This document shows, in pieces, positions 22,783 to 34,400 of a stretch of DNA of 64,000 nucleotides. Both the position numbers and the translations under genes were made by a program. The stretch covers positions 13,174,809-13,238,808 of the forward strand of contig CM043959.1 of assembly GCA_014529385.2 (NCBI GenBank). Reading direction: 5' to 3'. The number at the start of each line of letters is the position of its first letter. Positions within the stretch are counted from its first letter, which is position 1. Origin of the DNA: Adiantum capillus-veneris. Its lineage: Eukaryota > Streptophyta > Polypodiopsida > Polypodiales > Pteridaceae. The notes below the pieces were generated by a model, which was not told the DNA's origin, did no database searches, and was given only the letters and a program-made list of their open reading frames with translations.

Positions 22783-23990
22783 TGATTAAAGTGATGAATT
22801 ATTTATTGTCCTCTTTAGTTGTACTTGTAAATTATATAATTGATCAAGTTATCTTGTCTCTTTCCAATGACATGGTGATAAATATTATGTCTCTTTCTTG
22901 TAGCATGATTAAGTTATCCTGACTATTTCTTTGAATATTTCAAAGTGATAACCTGTTAACTTTATGATAAGTCTTTCTAATGATGACATGTTCACTTGAT
23001 TGATAGATATGGAAGAATAAATTAACCACGCTAAAGCACATGCCATCTACAAAGAAGAGAGAGAGCGTTATGGCCAAGAGAAAGACCTCAAAGCTATTGT
23101 GTGAATCAAAAATGATGAGTCTGGGTTGCAAGGTAAGCCTCTCAGCCTTAAGAAGTGCAGAAAGCTATGTCCAAGGCTCAAGCCACTTTGTGTGCCAACA
23201 TTTATTTTGAATCAGCGGAAATGCCAAGGAATTAGCTCATGTAAAGCTATTGGATTTGCAGCACAAAGGACTCGCACAAGTATATTTTCTATGAAGATTC
23301 ATACGTCGAAAGAGAGTTATGCCAAACAATAACAAAATGGCACTTTACTTTATATAGCAATGCTATGTTTACAACATCCTTGGAAGGCATGTAGATTGGT
23401 CAAACCGCCCCAAGAATTCTGACGTTGGTGGGCATGGTCAAATTGCAAAGAAAGTGATAGCAACTCACGCCAATAATTCAATGTCTGCACGCAAACACCC
23501 CATAGTTCTGCTTCCGAAAGAATCAGAGATGCTCATTGCATTGGCAAGTCAAGGGCAAGATCTTGCAAGCCAAGGAGAGATACCTGATATTTTGCACGAC
23601 AAAATCCTTGAGCTTGAGATAGAGCTATCAGAGACCCAATCCAAGCTGGGACAGTATGATACACTCTATGGACCATTGCCAGATCAGGCTGGTCCTTTGC
23701 AATAAGAACCTCCAGGCCCATCTCCTACGCCTAAAAGTATTGAGTTCAACATAGATGACAACTCAATGAGCTGACTCAATCTTTGGCTTGAGCATTTTGC
23801 TCACTTTACTCCTATCTATTTTGATGAAGGGCTATAGTTTTTGTAATCACAGCTTGTCATTTATCCCCTCAGTTGTCCATTTTTATATTCTCAATCAAAC
23901 AAATTGTATCTAACTATAATTATGACTCTTCTTGCAAAAGTAACTTGAGAGAGAGAGAGAGAGAGAGAGAGGTATGAACATCTTGTAGTG
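22783..23990 (+). other. Region downstream of the kinase-like gene
   Basis: Short plus-strand frames are interrupted by stops (for example LSLKKCRKLCPRLK at about 23140 and a heptad-like stretch at 23590-23640). They might be exons of the broken host gene, but I recognise no domain. A (GA)n tract is at 23948-23971. Confidence 0.35.
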
Positions 23991-24139
23991 TAAAATGGCG
24001 ATGTGTCATAATTACTTATAGGTATTTAGCCATACAACTTTGTCCCCATCAAACACACCAATCATATCATCTATTTCATCCATACCAGAGCATTCTGAAG
24101 CTATCTCCCATTCCACTACATCATGATCATCTACTTCCA

Positions 24140-25896
24140 CAGCTATAGCTTCATGGGTTTGAAAGACACCATAGTGCTTTTGTGCTGCCTTGAAGTAATG
24201 TTCATTGGATTATGGATAAGTATCATGTTGCAAAAAACATAAACCAAATCAGCAGCATGTTTAGGATGAAACCGGTTTTGTTTCTTGGTATGCATAAAGT
24301 CAAAAGCCGACCAATTTCTCTCACAACTTCCACTTGATGCAACAACGGATAGAACTCCAAGAGCAATGTGTTGTAGCTCCACTTTCTCCCCACCATACTC
24401 CTTCCACCATAGAGGTGCACTTGTGTGTGCAATGGCATATATATGCCATGGATCTTGGAACAAGCCCGTTCTATTAGCATAATCGACTCGCTGATGAACA
24501 GCAATCTTCCCATCCTCTTGTCCTGATAGTTGAGATCACACTCTTTTGAAGTCACTCATGAATTCTTTATTGGACGATTGTTGGTGCATTTGAAATTTAG
24601 GATCCAATACAAATGCAGCACCATGCAATGGCGTATGCAATTGCACCCATCGCTTGTTGGCACCTGTGATTATGGAAGCTTTGTCCTTTGCACCAAAGCC
24701 AGCATTCTCTCTTACTTTGCATAATGCCTCTGACATATATCAATAGACTCAACCAAAGACAAAAGAGTCTTTGTCGACTATTCGCAAAAGATCTACAAAT
24801 GGTTTGGCTAGGGTGACAATTCTCTCTACATTGCTCTCTAATAAATTTCACCACATGATTTTCATCTAGCAGTGTTTGTTTTATGACGGCCATTTTTTCA
24901 ATGTCTTTTCATAGCAAATTAAGAGTATGCGCGGCACATGGCACCCAAGTAATTTCAGGGTACTTAACTTGGATAGCCCTTTCTGCGGCCTTGTAATTGG
25001 ATGCATTATCTGTGACAATTGCGGTCACATTCTTTGGCCCACCTGCCTTTGCTATGGTGCACTCATATATCCTTGCATTGCTAGATAATCATTGGTCTTC
25101 TCTTTTAAAGAGGTATCAATGGCTTCTACAAACATACACCCTCTAGGATTGATAATTAGAATCACATTGATGAGCAGCTTCTTCTAATAGTTGATCCACC
25201 CATCCAACGCTATGGTGCAACCATATGCAGGAACAAAGTCCACCATCGTGCGCTTGAGGATGGCTTCAATATTGTCTTTCACTTTATCTAGATACTCTGT
25301 GTGCATCTTATTATAATCAGGAAGCACAAACCCTTTTTTGTATGTGCTCATTAAAGCGTCTTGAAATATGGGGTTGCACATAGCATTGAATGGTATACCG
25401 CAGGCCATAAAATCTTGCGTCCACTTCAAGTGCAACTCAAGCAACCATTGCTTATCTATCGCTTCATACAGCGTTTGGCCATTGGATGATGCTATACTAA
25501 CTTTGGTTGAGCTAGGATTTGTTGTTGCTGACGTTGAAGCATGTCCATGAAAAGGAGTTGACTGGGGAGTGTGATCATTTGCTTCCGTAGGCACATGCTC
25601 TGTCCTCTCATTGACAACAGAATTTTGACATCCGTTGCAATTTTTTTGGCATTAGCATGTTTCTTTTTATCTGCAAGAATTTGCTCTTCTATGCGAGCAT
25701 ACTTTGGCAATCTAGCATGAATATCTCTTGGCGGAGCCGTTCACTCGGAGACATTACTAGGGACTTTAAACAAATGCTCTTTGATTCTGGTCGCATTACC
25801 ACTGAACTCATGACCATAGGTCTTGCATTTCAATCGAGATGTATTCTTTCCAGTACGCAGTTCGTGGACGTAACTCCACTCATTTCCTTTCACCAT
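24140..25896 (-). pseudogene. hAT-family transposase, decayed
   Basis: The minus-strand ATG at 25896 follows an ATCTTTCAG acceptor. The first 50 codons are a BED-type zinc finger (NEWSYVHELRTGKNTSRLKC, then HEFSG and RIKEHL), but the second Cys of the finger is Tyr. Next come a frame with YGCTIALDGWINY (DUF659-like, RNase H-fold start) and a broken middle part. The hAT dimerisation end is VVASSGSCERNWSAFDFMHT with LVYV after it. hAT transposases excise and reinsert with 8-bp target duplications; I could not identify terminal repeats. At least four frame changes or stops inactivate it. Confidence 0.8.
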
Positions 25897-25897
25897 G

Positions 25898-27028
25898 CTG
25901 AAAGATAAATTCAAACTGCTAGATCAACAAATCCACTTGTTAATTTTGAGGTCAAAACTAATTCAAAGTAACAAACTACACAAGCAATGCTCTATTGATC
26001 AATATAGTGATCAAAATTTGTCCACACTATCAATTAGTCTTGCGCTACATTATTAACAATAAACAATGATAGTCTTAACATTCTTCAATAATCTCATGTT
26101 AATCAAATTATATAGGTTGCGGTAAATAACTCATCACTTCAAACAAAACATTTCAATCACATTGCACTATATCGATTCATCTAAAGTGCAAGCTTTTGGC
26201 TTTCACACATTACGATAATCGATAATCTTAATTACTTATTTAAAACAATACAAACAAAACTCATCATCATGTTGCACTATATCGATTTATTTAAAGTGCA
26301 AGCTTAAAGCTTTCACGCATTACGATAATCGATAATATTGATCAAATCTTGAATTGATTCTCATTGGAACGTGAGGATTAATTGCAAACCTTGACAATTG
26401 TCATATCTATCTGAAGTGCGAACATGAAGTTCTCACACTCCACGGTAGATCTTTGAAATCTTATCTATCTACAGTTGATGCACGTGTACAATCACATAGT
26501 ATGATAGACGTAGAAATCCAAATAAAGATAATGTAATATCAATGTATTTGGACATAAGATTCCTAAATTTTCATTCCACTGAGAGCATAGTGTGATGGCT
26601 CTACACAGGACAAAAACATTTCTTATCTATGTTCACTTTGAGGTGAGAAAGTATCTACACGTCAAAATCGAACCTACCTAAATAAAATTGACCTCTATTC
26701 TATTATATTTTGCAGACAAATAACCTCATGTGAGAGTACACTCTGCACACAACATCAATCTCTAAATTATATCACTAATTCACTTCCACATGTCAGTAAA
26801 TTGAGCACATAGCAAGTGACTCCTAAAAAATAAACACCTTGTAGCAGTGAGAGTTTGAGCTCTACACAACATACAAAGCTTACATAATTTGATTTTAAAA
26901 TAAAGAATCAATCAAATTTTAACAAAACAATAAATTGATTTTAATAAAAAAATAAAACTATTTTAAATTTCAATATCTTAGAATTATAAAAAATTTCATT
27001 TTTTTAGTCTACTATTGACATGGAATAC
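25898..27028 (-). repeat. Probable leader intron of the hAT gene with hairpin-forming repeats
   Basis: On the minus strand a donor (AAAAG then GTATTC, near 27028) and the acceptor before the ATG would define a 1.13-kb intron. It contains at least seven diverged units such as GTGTAGAGCTCAAACTCTCAC, GTGTGCAGAGTGTACTCTCAC, TGTGAGAACTTCATGTTCGC and GTGAAAGCCAAAAGCTTGC. Each has a short inverted repeat, and the paired bases differ between units. The two units at 26162-26230 and 26271-26339 are still closely similar (period about 109 bp). Confidence 0.55.
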
Positions 27029-27070
27029 CTTTTGTGATGAATACTAGTCTCAGCAAGGCGCATTGCTGAT

Positions 27071-27077
27071 TTATATA
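27071..27077 (-). promoter_or_regulatory. TATA box of the hAT unit
   Basis: AGTATATAAATCAGC on the minus strand, about 1.18 kb before the transposase ATG. The distance and layout match those of the kinase-like gene at 13.0-14.3 kb. Confidence 0.4.
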
Positions 27078-28235
27078 CTTTATTTTTTTATCAAAACATT
27101 CTTCGATCAAAAAATATTTTGTCCTAAAAATTTTCGATCGAAAGTCTCTTTCGACCAAAAACTAGGACAAAAATACGTTGCTCATTTTTGTCGGCGTGGC
27201 ACCGTATAATACACCTGTATAATATGAGGTCAGGTAAAGCACGCCCATATATGATGTATTATATGTTTCCCATATAACGTATAATGCAACTTAGTGGATG
27301 AGCAATGCGTTCGATAGTGATGGCAAGGTCCACTTCGGGAGAAGAGCAAACATAGAGTAGTGCTTCAATAAAATTATCGGCAGCAAACTGTTGATGAGAG
27401 TATCTTTGCAAGCGATGACGAGCAAGACAAAAAAAAATACGCATGTGATGATGATGCGGGCAGTGAAGGGCAGCTTCCAATGCTGTGAGACAGCTACAAG
27501 CAGTCAATGGGCTTTAGCACAAGTACACGGTATGTGTTGAAGACAGCCGATGGTGCATTTTTGTTGGCTCTACAAGTTGTTGGAGTCATGGACTCATGGG
27601 TAGGTGTTGATGAGTAGCAGGTGTTCACTCTAGCTAATGTTGGCGAGCCACGAGCACTAGACATGCATTAAAGGCCTCCTCTTTAGTCCTCTAAGCCACA
27701 CACACACCCTCTCAAAGGGCACGCACACACTTTAATCAAGGGCTAAATGAACACAATGAGCAAAAAATTGGAAGGGGAATCAAGCATAAGAGTGATGATT
27801 TAATCAAAATGGTAGTGCTTAATGCATAGGCCAAATGGAACATAGATTGATGCATTTGAAACCTCGTGAAGGCTTCTATACAAACACATACATGCCGATA
27901 TTCAATACACAATCTCAAACATGGCAAATTGGCTTGAAAGAAATAGGACAATCAAGAAAGCAATGCACGCATAATCAAACTCTTAATAGAGAAGAAAAAA
28001 TCACACACATTCTACTGCTTGATTCCAAATTAGCTCTAATCACTTGGTTAGGGAAGTGCCCAAGTAGATGTACCCAAATCCAAGGAGAGATATAATTAGG
28101 CTTGAGCTTAATTAGCCTACACATAAAGAGTTATGAATAAAGTAAATTCTTAAAGAGAGATTCCACTAAATCTAGCAAAGGGATCTAACCACTGTAGTTA
28201 GGAAATGCCGCAATTGATGCGTTAGCTATGATACT
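27078..28235. other. Unassigned sequence
   Basis: No gene is recognised. Bases 27080-27190 contain several short inverted words (for example TTTCGATCGAAA). Minus-strand frames at 27507-27259 and 27951-27736 have no known motif. Confidence 0.4.
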
Positions 28236-29396
28236 TGTAATGCCTATGGTGGGCAGACCAATGAGGCATTCATCATAGTAAGAGACTCATAACAATAAGG
28301 AATAAGTAGAATAGAGAAAAATTACTCAGTGCAATGAAAAGGGTTGAAACCTGCTTGATTGATTAGAATGGGTGAGAGACTACAAGCTTTGGATAGTGTC
28401 CATTTATAGAATATAAAAAATGTACTCAATGCATTGAAAATGAAATGAACTTGCTTGATTGATCAGAATGTGTGAGGGACTACAAGCTTTAAATGGATAA
28501 TGTCCATTTATCGGCTTAAGGAGGAGAAGTGCAATCAATGATTGGATGGATATGCACACATGGCAATATTTAGGTAATGAGTAGCATGTGTGAGGCTTAT
28601 AGGTTCCATGGGAAAATTATCACTATGAACATAATGCATGCTTGGCCTAAGGGTTTGTTTTCACTATGAGTGTAAGTTGTAGACTTACCTCAACGCTCTC
28701 TTTTTTTTTTTGGGGGGGGGGGGAGTAACATATCCTTGGAATGTACGCTAACCAAAGAGAGAGGGGAGTCAATTACTACCCAAAAATATCCAGATATGAG
28801 GTTGCCTCCTTTTTGTGCTTTTTGTAACAAGGGACAACCAAATAATTCTAAAAATGGTGTGAATCTATTTAAAACTCAGTCAAAACTTATGAGCTGAAAA
28901 CCAATGCTTACATAGAATTCGCCAGGTGTCCCTTGATGCAATCTTGTGCATGGATGTAATGTAGACATATACTTCCTTGTGGGAAAAAAATTTTCTTTCT
29001 TGGAAAGCCCTTAAAAACATCCTGCCTTTTCTTCAAAGCTTCTCAAATCCCATCTTTATTTGTGTGCTTACATCTTTACGCATAATTCATACTCAATTTG
29101 GATTTTCTCCTTAAACCAATGGACTATTCCCTATCTAATGCTTCTATCACCATCCTATGATGCATTGAGAATACTTATTACCTAATCTCTCCAATTAAAC
29201 TTCTAGAACAACTCCTTTGTGATGCTTAATGTCACCCATTATATGACACATTAGAGATGTCCATTCCTGATGGATTTTTTCACTTCTTGTAGATCTACAG
29301 TTCCTAACTTAATAGTTCTCAAGTGCACACATTCAAATATCCTGATTTCATTAAATAAAAATTACTCAAAATAGGAAAATAGTCCATTTAGCAACA
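28236..29396 (-). mobile_element. Ty3/gypsy-type LTR, minus orientation
   Basis: On the minus strand it begins TGTTGCTAAATGGACT just after the 3' end of the pol relic, and ends GGCATTACA, followed by AGTATCATAGC, a probable primer-binding-site remnant. Its sequence matches the LTR at 32093-33212 in inverse orientation, including the homopolymer pair T12G12 (28700-28723) against C17A13 in the other copy. A (T/G) run and many substitutions show age. Confidence 0.65.
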
Positions 29397-29639
29397 CTCA
29401 TCTGGATTCTGAATATTTGTCATCAATTGTAGTGCTTGTAAATATCATTCTAGAATCTCAGGATAAGGTGCTAATTCCTATTTGTTCATGAGCATCCGAT
29501 GTGCAATACTTCTTGAAATTTACCAAATACTTTCTTGTAATCTTTTTGACTTAAGTGGCTGCTCTTGATTATGAATGATCTTCTCTAGTTGGAGTATGTC
29601 TTTAGTTTTCTCAACCTTAGGATGTTCCTTAGCAATAGA

Positions 29640-31820
29640 CTAACTTGAAGGCAGTCCCACATATGGCCAAAGTAAACTAATATGGAAAGCATTATGGATC
29701 CTCCAATTAGGCGGTAACTCTAATCGAAATGTAACATCGTTCACTTGGTCAATTAACTTTAAAGGTCCATAGTAGTAACATTTGAAAATTTTAACCACCT
29801 TCCCCTTATGAGTCGGTTGTTTCTTTACTCTTGACCAATTGATCAAATGTCAAATCTAAATTCCTTTTGTGCTTGTCTGCAACTTTCTTATGTTTTTCTA
29901 GAGAGCGTAAAATAGCTTTCTTAACTTTCCCATAGGTAGTGTCCAAATCTTGGACAAATTCATCTATTGCAAATATCTTATCCTTGCTTAAAAGGCTTAT
30001 CGTAAATACTCTCAAACAAATCTTTCATCATAGAGGATTATACAGTATTGCTGTATGCATACTCAGTAAGAGGCAAATACTTTTCCAACTCAGATTGTCT
30101 ATCTGACACATAGGATTTAAACATATCCAACGTTGTGGAATTGGCAATCTCACTTTGCCCATCCATTTGGGGATGATATATAGAAGAAAAACGCAACTTC
30201 ATACCAAGGTTATCATGCAAGGCTCATCAAAAGTTTCCCATCATGCAAGGATCTCAATCACTCACAATATACTCAGGCATCCCATCATGATTGAAGATAT
30301 CTGCTAAAAAAACTAGTCATATGATCTCCTTTAATTATGTTCTTGACTGGAATAAAGTGAGCATGTTTACTAAATCTATGCATAATGGTCCAAATTGCAT
30401 CAGTTCCAATATGAGTATCAGGGATATTCATAAGAAAATCCATGTCAATACTTTTCCAAGGTTGATCAGGTGCAAGCAAAGGTTGTAGTTGTTGGGATGC
30501 GAGTTTTGTTGCATCTCTTATGTGAATAGTCTCTTCCACCTAGAAAAACCTTATGTGTCAAGCCATGTGAAAAGTCTCTTGCAACCTTTGTAAAGAAAAA
30601 GCCACTTGTATTGTGCATTGGCAGCCACCTTTTATGCTCATGTATCAAAAGGCTGCCTATTTCTAAAAGCCTATATAGAGGGAGGTTCTGCTGAATAATA
30701 TTAAGCTTTATCATTTGCAATTATACCCTATTTTGTATTCTGCAATACTTTCTCTATCAAGCTCTACACTAACCTCTCCAAAGCATGCTTATGCCATGAA
30801 TGGCATACTAACACATCCCCCTTAACCCTACAGTAGTAACCTATGAGTCTTATTCTGATTGTACTTGACTTTTTGGAAAACTAAGCATTCCTTAAAATAC
30901 TAATCAATGTCTCCTTTTAGGTTTGGCCAAAAGATATACCATTTCAATGCTAAGGTCATAGGGAGGATACCTTGATGACCTATATAATGCAAATCATGTG
31001 CTTAATCTATGATTCCCTTCCTTAATAGTGCCCCACCACACAAATTTCTTGGTGATGGTAGAGGCAACCATCTCAAATTGGAAAGATATACTCATTCTCT
31101 CTGTTTTGTAAATTCTCCAAAGATATTCCATTCTCCCTTGGCCATCTAAACAATGCATCTATAGACACATTCTTATTTCCAGCCGTATGGAGGATCTAGA
31201 AATGAAATTTGGACATGAAGTTTTCCTATCTCATCTACTTCTTAGACGTTTAAATTTTGTAAGGAAATATCTTAGATTTTGATGATCTGTTTTGATCACA
31301 AAGTCCACTCCTAGAAGATAATGCTTCCAAATAGAGAAGGCGTGAATCACACCCATAAGTCCCTTCTTGTAGATTGAGCCATGCAATTTTTCATCCTTGA
31401 GCCATCTACTCTCAAATTCTACTACATGGGAGTATTGGTTAAGCATTGCATCGATGCAATCACCTAAAGCATTGCAACGAAGTTGAATGGTTTCCTTGAG
31501 TCTCGTACTATCCAAATAGGACCATGGGTATTTCAGCCTGTCAAAAGCATCTTGTTGCCTCATTCCCCACTCTTCATCCTTGTTAGGTCATTAATTGGTC
31601 CCACTACATTAGCAAAGCCTCCAATGAGCCTCTGATAATATGAACAAAATCCTAAAAAACTATGTACATCATGTACAGTAGTGGGAGTTGGGCTCGGGTT
31701 GGCTGATCTTGAACAACTTGGATGATTACGCGATCCATGATCACCTTGTTGTGAGAGCCTATATGGCCTAGGTAGTGAATCTCCATGAGCAAGAAAACTC
31801 ACTTTTCTTTGCATTGTACT
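29640..31820 (-). pseudogene. Ty3/gypsy pol relic (RT end, RNase H, integrase)
   Basis: In minus-strand order: EIHYLGHIGSHNKV and VHDVHSFLGFCSYYQRL (end of RT), DFVIKTDHQNLRYFLTKFKR (RNase H), a degraded integrase zinc region, then PWKSIDMDFLMNIPDTHIGT and IWTIMHRFSKHAHFIPVK (integrase core). After these come FSSIYHPQMDGQSEIANSTT and [19 protein letters not shown] (integrase C-terminal part). Stops and frame changes separate the pieces. Gag, protease and the catalytic part of RT are absent: the relic is cut at about 31820, where DNA of an oppositely oriented copy begins. Confidence 0.85.
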
Positions 31821-32092
31821 TTGGCCATATGTGGGACCACCTTCAAGTTAGTCTATTGTTGAGGAACCTCTTAAGGTTGGGAAAACTAAAGAGACACTCC
31901 AAATCGAGCAGATCATTCATCATCAACAGCAACCACTTAAGTCCAAAAAGATTACAAGAAAGTATTTGGTAAATTTCAAGAACTACTCCACTTTGGTGGA
32001 TGACCGAGCAAGAATTATCACCTTATCTGAAGAGTCTGGAAGGATATGTACAAGCACTACAATTGATGACAAATATTTAGAAGCCAGAGGGA
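31821..32092 (+). pseudogene. 3' end of pol and polypurine region of an inverted gypsy copy
   Basis: The plus strand reads the same WPYVG-type pol end as the minus copy, then DNA homologous to 29397-29672 in inverse. It leads into the plus-oriented LTR through AGAAGCCAGAGGGA, a purine-rich stretch fit to be the polypurine tract. Confidence 0.6.
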
Positions 32093-33212
32093 TGTTGCTA
32101 AATGGACTATTTTTCTATTTTTGAGTAATTTCTATTTGATGAAATTAGGATATTTGAATGTGTGCACTTGAAAATACTAAGTTAGGAACTGTAGATCTAC
32201 AAGAAGTGAAAAAATCCATCAGAAATGGACATATCTAATGTGTCATATAATGGGTGACATTAAGCATCACGAAGGAGTTGTTCTGGATATTTGGTGTGGC
32301 AGAGATCGGGTAACAGGTATTCTTGATGCATCATAGGATGGGTGATAGGAGCATTAGATAGGAATACTCCATTGGTTTGAGGAGAAAATCAAAATTGAAT
32401 AAGAATTACGTTTAAAGATGCAAGCAAACGAATAAAAATGGATTTTGAGAATCTTTGAAGAAAAGCAGGATGTTTTAAAGGGATTTCTAAGAAAGTAGTT
32501 TATTCTCACAAGGGAGTATATGTCTACATTACATCCATGCATGAGATTGCATCGAGGGATGCTTGGAGAGTGCTATGTAAGCATTGGTTTTTAGTTGATA
32601 AGCTTTGACTGATTTTTGAATAAGTTCACACCATTTTTAGAATTGTTCGGCTATCCCCTGTTAAAAAAAAGCACAAAAAGGAGGCAACCCCATATCTGGC
32701 TATTTTTGGGTAGTAATTGAGCCCCCTCTCTCTTTGGTTAGCTTACATCCCAAGGATCTTCTAGTCCTCCCCCCCCCCCCCCCCCAAAAAAAAAAAAACA
32801 GTGTTGAGGTAAGCCTATAGCTTACACTCATAGTGAGAACAAGCCAAACCTGCAACATTTTATGTTCATAGTGACACTTTTCCCATGGAGCATATTAGCC
32901 TCACACATGCTACTCATTCCTTAAACACATGCTACACACTTGATAGCCACATGCTACTTATGGCAACTCACATGACCCTTGCCATTTCCACTTGTGGTGC
33001 ATATCCATCCAATCATTGAATGCACTTCTCCGCCTTAAGTCTAGAAATAGCCATTATCCAAATCTTGTAGTCTCTCACCCATTCTAATCAATAGCAAGTT
33101 CATTTCCTTTTCATTGCACTAAGTACATTTTCTCTAATCAACTTATTCCTAATTGTTATGAGTCTCTTACTATGATGAATGCCTTGTTGGTATGTCCACC
33201 ATAGGCATTACA
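32093..33212 (+). mobile_element. Ty3/gypsy-type LTR, plus orientation
   Basis: It starts TGTTGCTAAATGG and ends ATAGGCATTACA. Two bases later comes TGGTATAATATAC, which begins like a tRNA-iMet primer binding site. It is the inverted partner of the LTR at 28236-29396. Having a pol end before it and a primer site after it means it once stood between two copies in tandem. Confidence 0.65.
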
Positions 33213-33395
33213 TGTGGTATAATATACTAACATCGTTGGTCTTGTTGTGAAAACATATGTATTAGCTTCCTTATTTAAATGGAGTATTCATCTTAGATTG
33301 GTTGATGTAGATGCAAAAGTTATTTGGTAGATAGGGGCTTAAGGGAGCTCCACATTGGATTGAGTATGGAGCGGTAGATGTGTACTCATTGAACT

Positions 33396-34289
33396 TTAGC
33401 TCATGGTTGAATCTTCTTGAGGTAATAAGTGGAGCTTGGGCACCCATTGTTGAGAATTGTTAGCTCTTGACTCTTGTCTAGAATGACCGTCAGCTTTTTG
33501 GGACTTCTTATTGACGCTCATGGTTGCCTTCTCATCTTTTTGACCTAGACGAATAAGAGGAATTTTACCTTTGCTTTTAGGATCACTAGCCGATTGGAGA
33601 GATTTTGTCACAATTACATTGACTAGTTTGTCAAACTCCTCATGGGCTTGCACCGGATTCATCTCAGACAAAAGGTTAGACAACACAGAACCAACCTTGT
33701 ACTTCCCTTAATTTCTATTGTCCTAAATGACTTGAGTTTTTTTAAGGGGACAATGTCATAGCCATCTTCATCACAAAATTGTGTTTGAGGCTAGAGAGCA
33801 CATGTGTCAATTGTATCCAAGATGTGCATCCAATTTTGATTGATTGAATCATCATCAAGGAAATCTTGGGAGAAATAATCTTTGTTTGAGGGGATGTTAG
33901 CTTCAATTTCAATGACATTTATAGTCAAATTTTCATTTTCTTTGTCCTCAATGAGAAATAGATTATCCTCTTCCTCATATACCTCATCATTCTCGCTTTG
34001 TAGAAGGGATGTAGCTAACTCAAAATGTTCAATCGGTAATCTTGCTATATCCAGATAACTATGAGTAACTAGATTGACTCTTGTTGTCTCCATAGCCCTC
34101 AAGCTTGGAAAACCATAAGTTGTCTCATGAAAGGCCATCCCAAGATCACTTGGTAGTTGGGGTCACTACCGAAGTCCACAATGGAAAACGTATACATATA
34201 TATCACTACATAACTAGTGACTTCAATATCCTCAAGGACTCTTGTGGGTTTTGAAAGAGTTCCTCAAGTAGTTGCAGAACCATTATTTT

Positions 34290-34331
<42 letters not shown>

Positions 34332-34400
34332 TTTTTCCACATGTATTTTGTAGGAATGCTAACTCTTGCCCCAATATCCAATAGTGACATGGCCTTTTGC
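33396..34400 (-). pseudogene. Gypsy-type protease region and flanking polyprotein relic
   Basis: On the minus strand SLLDIGARVSIPTKYMW resembles the retroviral-type aspartic protease active site (D-T-G-A, here D-I-G-A). After the poly(G) run the strand reads VDFGSDPNYQVILGMAF, like the ILGRPF block of the same domain. Further down is an acidic stretch (DEVYEEEDNLFLIEDKENEN) and a Lys/Ser-rich frame (33686-33396). I infer a gag-pol piece of a gypsy element, separate from the pol relic at 29.6-31.8 kb. Confidence 0.45.
34291..34331. repeat. Poly(C) run, 41 bp
   Basis: Forty-one consecutive C interrupt the gypsy protease relic between its two motifs. On the coding strand this would be a run of glycines. 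Confidence 0.9.
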
